Of a stretch of DNA of 64,000 nucleotides, positions 12,801 through 23,697 are shown in pieces. Location of the stretch: positions 1 through 64,000 of the forward strand of contig VCJN01002166.1 of NCBI GenBank assembly GCA_006384855.1, written 5' to 3'. A program made the position numbers and the translations under genes. Position 1 is the first letter of the stretch. Every line of letters begins with the position of its first letter. The notes under the pieces are model-generated. The model made no database searches, was not told the DNA's origin, and was given only the letters and a program-made list of their open reading frames with translations. The DNA is from Tetraselmis striata (Eukaryota > Chlorophyta > Chlorodendrophyceae > Chlorodendrales > Chlorodendraceae).

Positions 12801-13370
12801 CGGCATGCAGCGTCCCAAAGAGGAGCACTTCCTGCACACCATTGATGAGAGGGTATTCTGGCAGAACTCCCCGCTGAGATGCGCTACTTGCCTGCGCTGG
12901 CCTAGCAAGGGCCGCCCACCACGCCTGTTGCGAACAGCAGTAATGCGATGATGTATTGCATCAACCCTCCGCTCCACAGGGCTTATACCCTCATCCCGGA
13001 ATACTCGGCGTGTGCGTGGTGAGGGGCAGCAATCCACGAGGCGTTGTTTATGCAAGCTCGGCCTCTCCGTGCGGCTGTCAATGTCATTGCCCCCCCCCCC
13101 CCCCCCCCCCCGCCCCCTGCCGGGTTAATTGTACAGATCGCGGGGCTTCCCCAATGCGTAGTCGTCATGTCGCTTCAAGGGCTGCAATGATGTTATGTTC
13201 CCTGGTGTCCACTCCCTCTGTAGATGTAACTATAAACTGTGTTGCAGGCCTGGGAGCTACATTATAGCTGCCGGGGAGCTGGCACCCAGGGCATGCGGAC
13301 AGAGCTATAGGAATATATACCTCACAGGGGATGTCGTGATGCCCCTTTAGCCACCTACAGCTCCATGTCA

Positions 13371-13415
<45 letters not shown>

Positions 13416-14317
13416 CGCTCGCTCTCGCTCCCTCCCCCCCCCCCCCCCCCCTTTCTTCCCTCTTCCCACCGGTCACACTACGCGTGCCCTGCATGCGCCG
13501 CCATTTAACTTTCATGATCCCGCATTGCTGTCAGGATCTCCTGAGACGGCGCAAGACATCGGCCGATGTGGTGAAGGCAGGCATCAGCATCCTTCAGGAG
13601 AAAATCAGCAATCTGCGGGAAGCAATGGCGGGCGGGGAGGTGCAGGTGCGCATGGGAAGACACCAAATGAGAAAACACCGCTAAGTAGCTCCCACTCCAC
13701 CACCTGGAGCATCCCCCCCCCTTCGCAATCATGGTCGCCGCCTGATGGTTGGCGCGCTACTATGTGCGCGTCGATGCGTTGCAGGTGGAGGTGCATCACA
13801 AGGAGGTCTTCCCGGAGAGCTGCGGGCGTGATGCCAAGAGCCGAGAGGAAGCCAAAGCTGTGCACCGGCAGATTGCCGGCATGCAGCCGGTCACCATGTC
13901 ATGGAGCAATGTCTTCGACTACATGACGCCGTCTGCATTCCATGCCATGGCGCGCGCCTGTTCGGCGCCGCAAGACACCGTCCACACCGGGTACTCCATG
14001 AATTGGCCTCAGAATGTCAAGGGAGCGAGCGTGTAAGCCTGCACCACCCTCGCCTTGCTGCGCTGTGTTTGATTATACACTGCTCCATCTTTCTGTTTGT
14101 CTATATCGCTGAAACTAACATCTAACCTCCCTGCGACTTCAGCTTTGATTACATTGAGCGTCAAGAGCTTGTTGACAAGCTGTGGGAGGAGGGGAAAGCC
14201 CTTGTCGTGGAGATATGCCGGATGGCTCAAGCGGAGCACCTACTGCTCTGCCCACCAGTGGACAACGTCATAAATCTGGGGGACTACGTGTGCCACGGCA
14301 TGTTTTACACAAAATGA
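6880..14317 (+). CDS. Large TPR-repeat protein (TPR/SET-type N-terminus), ~15 exons
   Basis: Exons read with matching phases: 6880-7198, 7901-8031, 8307-8548, 8745-9135, 9381-9911, 10105 to about 10430-10470, 10942-11060, 11658-11751, 11854-12060, 12325-12453, 12607 to about 12850, 13535-13639, 13785-14032 and 14143-14317. Joins near 10.5-10.9 kb and 12.85-13.5 kb are uncertain. The ATG at 6880 starts the first GC-rich coding exon. The N-terminus has a basic helix (YEDQLRRKHREKRQQLYQLY). A segment with NTTHTGRVLRGTLVEQP, IEPFFKVMADG and GVRIDNPE resembles what precedes the TPRs in fungal/algal TPR-SET proteins. Two TPR blocks follow (LKEQANQHFRQKDYAEAEACY; LKQKGNQLFATGDTAGALQLY). I saw no SET or MYND signature. 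The C-terminal half is unrecognised. TPRs imply a protein-binding scaffold; the function is not inferred further. The last exon meets TGA at 14315-14317, but coding-like sequence continues to a TGA at 14474-14476. Confidence 0.8.
10665..10735. repeat. GA microsatellite in a TPR-gene intron
   Basis: Imperfect (GA)n with a short G-run. A comparable CT microsatellite lies at about 13373-13412, and a GT run at about 11609-11631, in other introns of the same gene. Confidence 0.9.
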
Positions 14318-15227
14318 GCGAAGGCGTTCTTCGGTGATGCGGGCATGGCGGACCCAGAGAAGCAGGTCGCAACTGTCAACCTCAAGCCGTACGCTGTGTG
14401 GGCACAATCCAACACACCGCTGTACATGACGTGGACGTACGACCAAGCCATCACTTTTAAGGCCCGCACCCCATGACGACCCCGCGCGCCAAACACCTGC
14501 GCTGAGCTCTGTCAGAAGCGCCATTCTGAGCCACCGTTGTCGTTTTGTACCACGGAATGAGCCCGGCCGGCTGCTCTGACACTGTGGCATTGAGTGCAAT
14601 GTGCAACTGTGTTGAACTTGATGTGCTTGACGCCAGACGTTGCAATTCAAGTTACATGTGTACATGCCCAGCTACACGCTGAGCCTGGTGCTCAGCGGAC
14701 CCTAGACCCGCGCCAATTCAGATCATCATGAACATGTAGGTGCAATACATATGGGACATCAGGTGCATGCCGAGTTCTACTCGGCTCAATCTATCCCTAA
14801 CGTGTCATTTCATGACCCCCTTCCTCAGATTGAAGTGGAAACATTGCGTTCTAATTTCCATGCTCTAACATGGCAGTGGGGTACATGTCCGCAAATGGCT
14901 CAAGGGAGCCCTACTGAATAACATGGGTCCGAGTGACTCAAACGAGGGCATGCCGTGCATCATGCGGAACAGCACTCAAAGTAGCAGCGGCCTGCAAGCA
15001 CCCAGGGGACATGATAAGGAACCGGCACCAGCGCTCGGCCTTCACCTGCTGGTGCAGCATGGCGCTGTGCATAGAGAGCGCGCGAACTGTCTCTTTGCCA
15101 ACATCTGAACGGCCCAGTAAATGAAAACCGGGTGCTTACGTCGACAGCCCGCTTGATGCTGGCGGCGTTGCTATCATCCGCATGACCACTGACGCCACCT
15201 GCGTGCTTCAGGCTAGATAAACACCCC

Positions 15228-16320
15228 CTACTTGTCCGCTGGCGCCTTCTGCAGCTTTGCCATGGCGGCCTTCGCCTGCTGTATGTAGTCGTCTGCAGCG
15301 CCTACGTCGGCACTGAGCGAGCTCCTCCTGTGAGCCCGCTCAGTCTTGCCCACCTCTTCGCGCTGCTTTGTAGAGAAGGTTTTGTCGATAAAGCTGCCTT
15401 TGCGCTCCCGTGGCACGTACTCCTGGCGAGAGGGGCACGCGGTATTAATACATGCACGTACCAGGCACGCGCACCAACGCAACAGCTGACTGACTGCCTG
15501 CTCACCGGATGCTGGTCGCCCTTCTTGCGGGACTTTACTCCGGGACTGCGTGAGCTGGCGGGTGCTGCCCCTCCGTCCTTTTGGGACCACCCAAACGCCG
15601 TGTCGTCCAGCATGTGAGCCATTAGCCCCATGTCTACACGGCTTTTCCGCTCAACGTATGCCCGCCAAGCCCTCTGCACCCGCGGACCGCGGCATCAGCA
15701 TCACAACCATGGCCAATATCATCACCGCGGTGTGGCGCCGCTCATTCATTGGCAGAGGGCGGGGGCTCACCTGAATGACGAACGCTGTCACGTCCACTGC
15801 CTGAATGAGCATGAAATCCATGCTCACTTGTTCGCGGTACGACTCTGCAAAGCCTTGTTGCTTTATGAGGTCAAGGGCCCAGCGCACAAGCTGGTGCTTT
15901 GGTATGCCCGGCGCCAGCTGAGCCACCGCGTCCAGCAACTGCATGTTGCATGCGCGCGAATTACGGCTCAAGTTTCACTCATTCCCGGCGGTACGCGTGC
16001 ATATCGGGTGTCTGTGTGCGCGTCGGCGCTCACCTGCTCGTCCACCTCGGGTAGGGCATCCTGGGGGGTCGGCGGCTCCGTCTGGCCTCGGCTCGGCGCG
16101 GGCGCGTGAGGCCGCTGTGTCTCCTTGTACTTGTCGTAGCTGCCCAGAAGCACGGCCGACACGCGCGCCAGCCGCAGCTGCTTCTCCATCTTCCGCCGCT
16201 CCCCGCCCACCAGTCCCTCCGTGGACGCCGATCCGATGACGTCTACGTAGTTCTTGGTTACCAGGGATCCCGAGGCCGAGGCCAGCATAGGCAGCTGGTC
16301 CAAGATCATCGTATTCGTAC
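15228..16320 (-). CDS. Unrecognised conserved-looking protein, at least four exons
   Basis: Reverse-strand exons with consistent phase 0 joins: about 16310-16034 (contains KNYVDVIGSASTEGL and RRKMEKQLRLARVSAVLLGS), 15938-15771 (GIPKHQLVRWALDLIKQQGF), 15673-15506 (RAWRAYVERKSRVDMG) and 15422-15228, ending KAAMAKLQKAPADK and a TAG. Donors are GTGAGC and acceptors CAG. The protein is hydrophilic and helical, without signal peptide, membrane segment or any domain I recognise. The start is not fixed: an open stretch containing PLKNIETELKRSCQQW lies further 5' at about 16400-16500 and may be an upstream exon. It converges on the TPR gene with about 0.75 kb between stop codons. Confidence 0.65.
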
Positions 16321-16571
16321 GGCCAGCGTACGGCCGGTGTACGCCCTCGCGCAGGCAGCACGGCTGAGCGCTCCGCGACGGACGTCGCACCACCAGCCAC
16401 CTGGGCGCGCCGCTCTCTGCTGGGCCACTGCTGGCAGCTGCGCTTCAGTTCCGTTTCAATATTTTTGAGCGGAAGCCGCAGGCAGCACTTTGCGAATCTG
16501 GGGACAGTGGACTCTGCAATGTGCCGGTACCCAGTTCTCGGGCGCGACGCGTGCGGGCAGCATGGCGGCAT

Positions 16572-17279
16572 GCGGCTACGGTACGGCTGCTTCGCGCCGC
16601 CGCTGACTTGGCAGTACCATAGTCGCTATATCCAGTGGTGATGGTGGTGATGGTGATATGGTGGTACCATGTAGCGACTGACCATCAGGCCCATCATCCC
16701 TACTGGTGCGTAGTAGTCGCTATGTATCCGACGACGCGTGATCCGCCTGCTGACTAGTCGCTATTACGAGTTCGTCCGTCAGGGTGTTGCATGTTAGTAC
16801 TTAGAGGTTTGTCTACGGCGTACGAGGTCGTGTACCGCTAATCAGCATCGTACCGAGATGATAACTACGATGATTAATATTGGTGCGCACTGCAGCTACA
16901 CGTAGCGACTCTGGCACATGTATTAATCATCAGTAGGATTAGTGCGGCGGGATCCTGATATAATAAAAAGAGCATTCTATTTAATACATTTTATTACTGC
17001 GTATACGGATATTGTATGGGTTTCCCTGGGAAAAAGTAGCACTACTGGCATGGATTGTATCAGCACACTGTTATCAGTTCCCGAGCATCCGCGCGACACA
17101 TTTTAGTATTGATTGATACCCCCCCCCCCCCCCCCCCCCCCCAAATTTAAATTCCCCTGGTCTGAACATGAATGCTGAGTATTATTTTGCTGCGGTGTGC
17201 AGAATGCATCAAGGAGCTTGCAAATCACATCAGAGTTGACAGTAGTGGTGGTCGAGAATGGTTAGATCGAGCAGTAGTT
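16572..17279. other. No gene recognised; AT-richer intergenic DNA
   Basis: Five copies of the short word TAGCGACT/AGTCGCTA occur between 16620 and 16910, together with a GGT/GAT-rich stretch and a C-tract at about 17120-17142. No coding signal was seen. Confidence 0.5.
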
Positions 17280-17555
17280 TTAGATAGGTAGCATCCACGC
17301 ATCACTGTAGGTAAGAGCAATGGCGTCCTCGGCTGGGGGTGCAAGGGGTGTTGCGCCTTGCTCGGCGAGCTTATCATTAGCCTCAATGGCATCTACCAGA
17401 GCATCTTTGACAATTTTCATCACATAATCTTGATCACAATCATTCTCAAGTAGGCGCAGATTGACATATATAGCAAAACACAAGCTTGACAACAGTATCA
17501 TGATGCTTAATAAAAGAAGCACGGCCGTTGGTGGCCACTCATCGCTTATGAACAA
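17280..17555 (-). CDS. Possible 91-residue single-span membrane protein
   Basis: An intact frame begins MFISDEWPPTAVLLLL and has one strongly hydrophobic segment at about residues 10-30 (AVLLLLSIMILLSSLCFAIY). An acidic, helical C-terminal part follows (KIVKDALVDAIEAND), ending at a TAG. Composition is far less GC-rich than the spliced genes here and there are no introns, which would fit a transferred or viral-origin gene. No family was recognised and no partner gene is visible, so chance openness is possible. Confidence 0.3.
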   Translation of the reverse strand: MFISDEWPPTAVLLLLSIMILLSSLCFAIYVNLRLLENDCDQDYVMKIVKDALVDAIEANDKLAEQGATPLAPPAEDAIALTYSDAWMLPI

Positions 17556-18539
17556 AGTTCAGCATGCGCTCCACAGGGCAAGCAGTGGGGCAACAAACCC
17601 TGATACCAAAATAGGTTACCCCGGAACATTTAAGCTGAGGTTTATATTGTCCGGTGCTCCCGCCGGACCGCCCCTAGTGCTACCAGCTACCAGTTTGAAA
17701 AATAGCGAATACACAACCGGCGATTGCCGCAACAGTCAGATTGAGATATCCCTACCGGTTTTGAAACCTAGTAATTGTAGCCCTCGTATGCAGCCGCGTA
17801 CTGAGGCATGATGTAAGGCGGATTGTTATTTAAGACGGCGGTGCAATTTTAAATGTGTAACGGAAGGTAAAAGTTTAAAAGCGGCACGAGAGGGTTACTA
17901 CGGGTACGATTGCATTGGTCAAGATCCGGCATGGAAACAAAGTCATGATGAAGTCGCACATACCGCCGCAAGGCAGCGCCCTCACTAGTAAGGATGCCAT
18001 TAGAACGAATCGTAGTCGCGCTGCATTTCTCTGTAGAAATAGGATAGCTGTGTAGCAATTGAATCAAACATCATGTCATGCCGTCGTATCTCAGCATCTG
18101 CAAACAAACATGTAATGATTGACAACGAGCGCTACTGCAAGAGTACAAGGACGATGCTATACCATCCCTTGTAATATATAGTTATGAAAGCCCTCCATAT
18201 ATATACAGCTCATTGCTGTCAGCCTGCCAGGGGACGTGGGTACCATTCACGGCGCCACCGACATTCTTGATGCCCCGCCTCATGGAGAAGATGTCTTGTT
18301 ACGAGTGTCACATGGTGCTGCAACGACTCGGGGGCGCAAAGACTGTAGTGTCGGAACTGCAGGAACAAACTCCGCAAGACGCTAGCTCATCCAACACCGT
18401 TACACATAGGCAGCGGCGGATGGAGAGACCTTGCCTTCAGCGACGACGACTGCCTCCAGCCCTCCAGCCCCCCCCCCCCCCCCCCCAGAAACAACGCCGC
18501 TCCCCACAGGAGTGCAAAGAGTAGAGTCGCTGCCAACTC

Positions 18540-18570
<31 letters not shown>

Positions 18571-19079
18571 TCGCTCGCTTCTTTCTCCGATCGGCGCTGC
18601 CGTAGCGCTCTCAACGCCACTAGCATGCAACAAAGGGGTTCCGGGCGAAGGCGGAGTGGCGGTGAAGGAGATTGTAGTGAGCAGTTGCGCTGATTGGCGA
18701 CAAAAGCAGTGGCCATCATCAGCACCTGACGCGACTGTCACTGGTAGCGACTACTCGCCGGTTCCCGGCGAGCAACGGGTACGAGTACGGTACCAGTAGC
18801 GATGAGTAACTAGCCTTCTCGCGATACTGCTTGCCGCAGCGAATTTCTGAGCATAGTTGCCGAATAAATGTGAGATATCTTGTCTGGCCTTTACGAGCAG
18901 TCACCCGAGGGCCCCGTCCAGGCGTCCAAACGTATTAAAAGGCAACATTTTTTATATGTTTACATCGATGTAAATAGTTTTGATCCTACAGACAGGGTAA
19001 TGTTCCGCGCTATTCCGCGCTAGTATTGAAGCACTACGGGGTCCTAGGACCACTAGTGGCGTTAAAAGTAAAAGAAAAG
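17556..19079. other. Intergenic DNA with extreme homopolymers
   Basis: Lower-GC DNA up to about 18200. It includes a short reverse frame near 17849-18067 that I cannot support as a gene. The homopolymer pair at 18471-18568 follows. No exon structure was recognised. Confidence 0.5.
18468..18568. repeat. Paired C-tract and G-tract
   Basis: A C-run of about 18 (near 18470-18486) and an uninterrupted G-run of about 29 (18541-18568) lie 55 bp apart, so a transcript or single strand could pair them. They are the most extreme of some three dozen C/G tracts of 12 or more in the window. Confidence 0.85.
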
Positions 19080-19210
19080 TTCGCTCGGGACATCGGCCGA
19101 AGCCGCCCCATCCAGCACCTGACCTCTTGCGCCAACTGCAGTCGTAGGTCTGGCATAGCCCGTAGGTCGTTGCCTCATTCGAACCCCGAAGGGCTAATGC
19201 ATCAACGGGG
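19080..19210 (-). repeat. SINE-like repeat, copy 3
   Basis: Same orientation and body as the copy at 5270-5415. It includes GACATCGGCCGAAGCCGCC, GCCAACTGCAGTCGTAGG and TTCGAACCCCGAAGGGC, with an AAAAGTAAAAGAAAAG tail just before it. Confidence 0.6.
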
Positions 19211-19257
19211 AAACACAGGACACACCGGGACGATATATATATTGCCGAAATACATCT

Positions 19258-19320
19258 GTCAGGAATCGAACCCGGTACCTCTCGCGTACGAGACGACCGC
19301 TCAACCGAGCGGACAAGGGA
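19258..19320 (-). other. tRNA-like sequence (pseudo-tRNA or SINE head)
   Basis: On the reverse strand GCTCGGTTGAGCGGTC resembles a D-arm/A box. It is followed by an anticodon-arm-like TCTCGTACGCGAGA and a T-arm/B box GGGTTCGATTCC. The anticodon hairpin folds best with a four-base loop instead of seven, and the acceptor stem pairs only partly. A functional tRNA is therefore unlikely; a tRNA-derived repeat or pseudogene is more plausible. Confidence 0.45.
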
Positions 19321-19974
19321 TGTACCTTCACTGGTGGCGTCATTTCAATAGGGAATATCCCAATATATCTACCTCGATTGACAGTGCCGCTGCATTGCGC
19401 GCGTTAAAAGAATAAATCCTTAGTTGCTGCTACAGATTGTTTGTCGGGTCGGTACCGGGTAGGAGCGAGTATCTTACATGTGCTAGACGCAACATTCAAG
19501 AAATGCAAACAGAAATCCAGAAGGAAATCCAAAAGGAAATCCAGCTACGAGCCAACAGAGGCGGCAACCGCCATTGCAGCCACCGACCAGGCATCGCCAT
19601 CCGCCAACCGCCGCTCCACGCATCAGTAGAGACGCTCTCCCCATCACACAATCCCGGGCCACTCCAATAGAGGCACTAGTCCGAATGCGATGTGGAGGCG
19701 CCGACAGGTAAAGGAGCTTCGAAGAGGTCTTGCAGCAAGGAGCGAGTATCTCATAGACTGTAGTAGTACTCGTACGAGAAACTGCTCGCGGTCTAAGGGA
19801 CGAGTGTGTAACTATTGATGTAGCGATATACATAGATTATAGGCTTATAGCGGAGCGTTGGTCGAACTCCTACTCAGCAGGACCCCGGTACGACTGCGCT
19901 CTTGGGCTCCCGGCTCCGTCATTTCAGGGCAATATCGACCGGGCCCGTGTCCCCGGGTTTACCTGGCACGTACA

Positions 19975-20110
19975 TTAGCCCTTCGGGGTTCTAATGAGGC
20001 AGTGGTCTAAGCTCTAGGGCCATCCCAGACCGACGACTGCATTTGGCGCAAGAGGTCAAGTCCTTGGGCGGCTTCGGCCGATGGCCGGGCCCGCGGCGAA
20101 CTTCACTTCA
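19975..20110 (+). repeat. SINE-like repeat, copy 4
   Basis: Same orientation as copy 1: CCCTTCGGGGTTCTAATGAGGC, GACTGCATTTGGCGCAAGAGG, GGCTTCGGCCGATG and a CTTCACTTCACTTTTGC tail. The B box has one substitution (TTCTAAT), so this copy is probably inactive. Confidence 0.6.
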
Positions 20111-20269
20111 CTTTTGCTGCTGGTACAGGTACCCGATGCTGGCCGATAGATAGGGATCAATTGTGTTTTAGTAGCAGCAATCCTTACCCGTACGAGTAAT
20201 CATAAATCCACGGAGCGACGCGAGAAATAAGGCGGCCCCCCTGGTATTGTGTACATACTGGTAAGTATT

Positions 20270-20540
20270 CCTTGTACTCGCAGTACGACCGTACTATATC
20301 TCGTAGACACGATGATGACCCAGAACGTGTGTGACACTTCCTCCCTGCATTCGCATGTGGAGCATCTGGCAGACTCGGGGAATCGAACCGGGGCAGAACA
20401 GTGCTTGCTTGGTGCTTACGCTCGCAGTACCGTACCATGTCTCGTATACACGATGACCCAGAACGCTGTCTTCGTGACGCCTGTGACACTTCCTCCCACC
20501 ATTTGCATCTGGAGAACATGCTGGCAGATATTAGAATCAA
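20270..20540. repeat. Diverged ~140-bp tandem duplication
   Basis: The two units share CTCGCAGTAC, TCTCGTA-ACACGATGA, GACCCAGAACG, TGTGACACTTCCTCCC and CATTTGCAT/CATTCGCAT...CTGGCAGA in the same order, at about 20275-20395 and 20420-20540. The first unit ends in GGGGAATCGAACCGGGG, a tRNA T-arm-like word. Confidence 0.7.
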
Positions 20541-21548
20541 ATCGAATACAAGAGACCTACGCTGCCCCACCGAGCGGACCGACAACGCAGCCGTGCTCTT
20601 GCGATTATCCAAATTCAAATATAAGCAGCAGATAATAATCCTTGCCGGGAAAATGATCTAAATTCATACATGATAAACAAACGCTTCTGCAAGTATTCAT
20701 CTGGGACTCAATGCAATGAGTAACACATGGGTGAATGATGGCGGGTATGCGCTTCACTCTCAAAGGCACTGGCCAGCGAAATATTGAAAATGGGAGGGTG
20801 AAAGAGCAGGGTGAATCCCACTGCAAGAGTGGGATTTTGCGTATCTGACTGTCCGTCTAGCCCCTCTCCCCTGCACCCTCTGCAACTCACCGGCACCTCC
20901 TCTAGATGTTTGCGATAAACGCGGGCCACGTGCCTACATGATGCAGCGCATTGCGCACCTTGCTTGTTCAAATCAATCGGGTGCTCTGTGTGGCTCTGCT
21001 ATACACTGCATTAGTTTGTAATTCGTAGAATCCCAGGTGTGGCCCCTGGACATCCATCCCTGATATCGCTGCTCACTTTTTGTATTCACTGCGAGGGGTT
21101 GGCGGGGCAAGCTGATGACGATCTTTGAATGGGCAGCCAGCGTTGGGCCATCCCGTTGGGCCATCGTTGGGCCATCGTGCGCAGCGTGCCGCTACCGCTT
21201 CTGCTACCTGCCTCACGGGGCTGGGCAAATTGTTATAGTTTAAAAAATTCGTGACTTACGCCCAATGAACGTCCGATGCCGCCGCACAGGCCTCCCAGGC
21301 CTTTACTGAGAGGGACCTGCTGTGCTCTGTGGCATCAGCAGCGCCCCAACAAACACAGTGTGCCGTGCTACACAGGTGTGCCGTCAAGCTGCGTTACACT
21401 AATCACGGCGCAGAGAGCCGTGGCCCAGTCTGAATACTTGCCGTGGCACCCCGCGCCAGCCGTTCCTGTTTCCCCGCCGCTGCCGCTACCTTTCGTGTTT
21501 TCCCGCCGCTGCCGCTGCTACTGCCGCCGCCGCTGCGTCTTAGCGCAT
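20541..21548. other. No supported gene; 3' flank of the Jas/HARE gene
   Basis: Short reverse frames near 20973-21164 and an exon-like piece near 20880-20935 flanked by AG and GT are visible. I could not join them in phase to the neighbouring gene or recognise a product. GTTGGGCCATC is tandemly repeated around 21143-21175. Confidence 0.4.
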
Positions 21549-22789
21549 TTATTCTGCTCCGGAAGCGTCTCCGTTATTCGCCCACTCCCGCAGGCTCACC
21601 GAGTTGTCGTCATGCCTGATGTAGACAGAGGTGTCGGGGTGGTTCTTTATGTGGGTGTAGATGTGGCTGGACATGGAGTTTCGTGGGCGTCTTGCTGGTG
21701 CTGTCGTGCAGCAGCCCGAGCTCCTCCGCCCGGCGCGTGATCTCCCCTGCGTGAGGCCCTCAGTCAGAATTGGAGCCTACAGATTGCCGTACCAATCCAT
21801 GCCACAGCATGAGCGGAGCAGGGGAGGTTTGGGCCCAGGGGAGGGGGGGCACCTGGCGTCATTCGGCACCTATACCGCCGCAAGATCGCAAGCGCTGCGG
21901 TTGCGTAGGTGCCAGTCATGCCGGACGCCTTTTGTTCCTGGGGCTGTGCGTGTCGGGGGCGCTTGGCAGCAGGAATATTGGCGTCCACCTGACGCAGTGC
22001 CCCCCGTGATAGCAGCCACGACGCAGTCTCCATCATCTGCTCGTACTCCTCCTCCTTGTCCTCCTCCACCACTACATGCTCTTGCTGTATGCGTCGCTTG
22101 GATAATGCGACTGAGGACACCGCAGCCGGGTCCGTGAGCAGCTCCCGCAGTGACAAACCGAGTGGGACGTTATCCATTTCCCGCAGCACGACGGCATCCA
22201 AGACGGAGGCGGCCTGGGCAGTATCGCTGTGGCCAGCGTGCTGCGCGAAATGGCTGATGGAGATGATGGAGGAGCCGTTGCAGTGGCCGCATTCACAGCA
22301 CACCTTCCCGTTGGACATCACTATGCCTGTTCATTGCAGGCACAGCGGAAGGCAGATTAGTGACATCACTCAATGCTTGACGAGTCCCCAGTCGATACAC
22401 ATACAAAAAATGAGCACCCAACATGCACTTAGACAAGTGGCCAGGGCTCTGTGCCCGGCTGCTCTTCCTACCTGTGATGCTGTTTTCACTGCCGTGCTCT
22501 TCGTACACATTCAGATTCGATGCGTCACCATCGGGCAAATGGCAGATGGTTGGTGGTGGCAAGCACTCGATTAACGCGCCGCAGAAAACATGCTTGGCGG
22601 CGCCTCTCCACGGCCTCTCCACGGCGTCCCATACTTCAGAGACGGACCTACAAGTGGCGTTGTGATCAGGAGGGATCCATTTAACAACATGGTAAAGGTA
22701 CGCAACGACTCTTGGCTGCTGCGCTCCCTAGTGCGCAGAGCCCCGGGCACAGCTGCTTGACAAGGGGGGTGGGGGAACGGGGGGGAAGG

Positions 22790-22820
<31 letters not shown>

Positions 22821-23697
22821 CGCTTGACATAGGGCGTACCTAGAGGTGGGTGGTAGTAAGGGCGAGACTAACTCTGGTAGACTGGCCAGCTGATCCCATC
22901 GGAGCTTCTCCGCTGTGGACTGCTTCTTCAGGAAATCCACCTGGCAGTCATCGGGACAGGATACGGAGCGGAGCGGCGACGCGATCGACCCGTCGTGGTG
23001 GGGGGCAGAGCCCGGCTCCGGGTTGGTGTCACTGTTGCGGGAGAGGGGGGAAGGAGGGGGTGCACAGCGTGTAAGTTGCGGCCCCTCTTCTCTTGTCTCT
23101 ACTCGGCACTGACCGTTCGTTCGGCAAGTGCGCGGCTGCTGCGGCGGTACGCGGGCGGCGCGTTCTGGCTGTCGGAGCAGCGCTCACCTGCAGTTGCCCG
23201 ACTCGGCCGGGGAGGGCGACGGACATCCGCCGTCCGAACGGGCAGCCGCACCCGAGGCAGCTGGCGAGACTTCTCGGGCGATCTGCAGGTGCCAAGCGGG
23301 GGTAGCGAATCGTCCAGGAGTCAGCGCAGCCACTGCAACTTCCAAAGGGCCGAGAGCAAACCTTGTTCGGCCGGTTTGATGGCGGACCTATAATTTCAAA
23401 AAAAAACTCCATCATTCATTGAAGCCGCGCCGGCCTGCTAAGCGCATGCGTTCCGAGAGATCCACCGGAAGGCGGGACGCACCCCCACTGCGAGTAGGAT
23501 CCCTCCTCGCATCTGTAATTCACAGCCAGGTCGACGGGAACGTAGGCATCCTCCGCCCCAGCCACGCCCTTCGCGGTACTCGGAGCTTCGAAAGGCGTCA
23601 CCCAGGCCGGCGACTCGCGCATCTCCATCGTCAGGGGCCTGCCAGGCGGCGGCGCGCACCGCGCCTCTTCCTCCGCGGCGTTGCCGCTACCAGCCAT
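21549..23697 (-). CDS. Nuclear regulator with Jas/TPL-binding-like motif and HARE-HTH domain
   Basis: Six reverse-strand exons join in phase: 23697-23466, 23332-23188, 23031-22840, 22647-22472, 22326-21853 and 21746-21549; about 471 residues. The ATG at 23697 begins MAGSGNAAEEEARCAPPP. Spanning exons 4-5, at about residues 245-280, is a Cys motif: SITGIVMSNGKVCCECG, then HC, then SISHFAQHAG. This matches the C-x-C...F-x-HAG pattern of Jas/TPL-binding and SAND-like motifs in plant PHD-type regulators. A basic/acidic linker (SKRRIQQEHVVVEEDKEEEY) follows. A C-terminal HARE-HTH runs from TAALAILRRYRCRMT through EITRRAEELGLL to SKTP, then RNSMSSHIYTHIK and VSLREW. HARE-HTH is known to mediate DNA or chromatin contacts. 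A one-base frameshift at about 21684, between SKTP and RNSMSS, splits the domain. No PHD finger was seen. Confidence 0.75.

Noticed and set aside
14480..14900. SECIS element downstream of the in-frame TGA
   Set aside because: No convincing quartet with an apical AA bulge could be recognised by eye.
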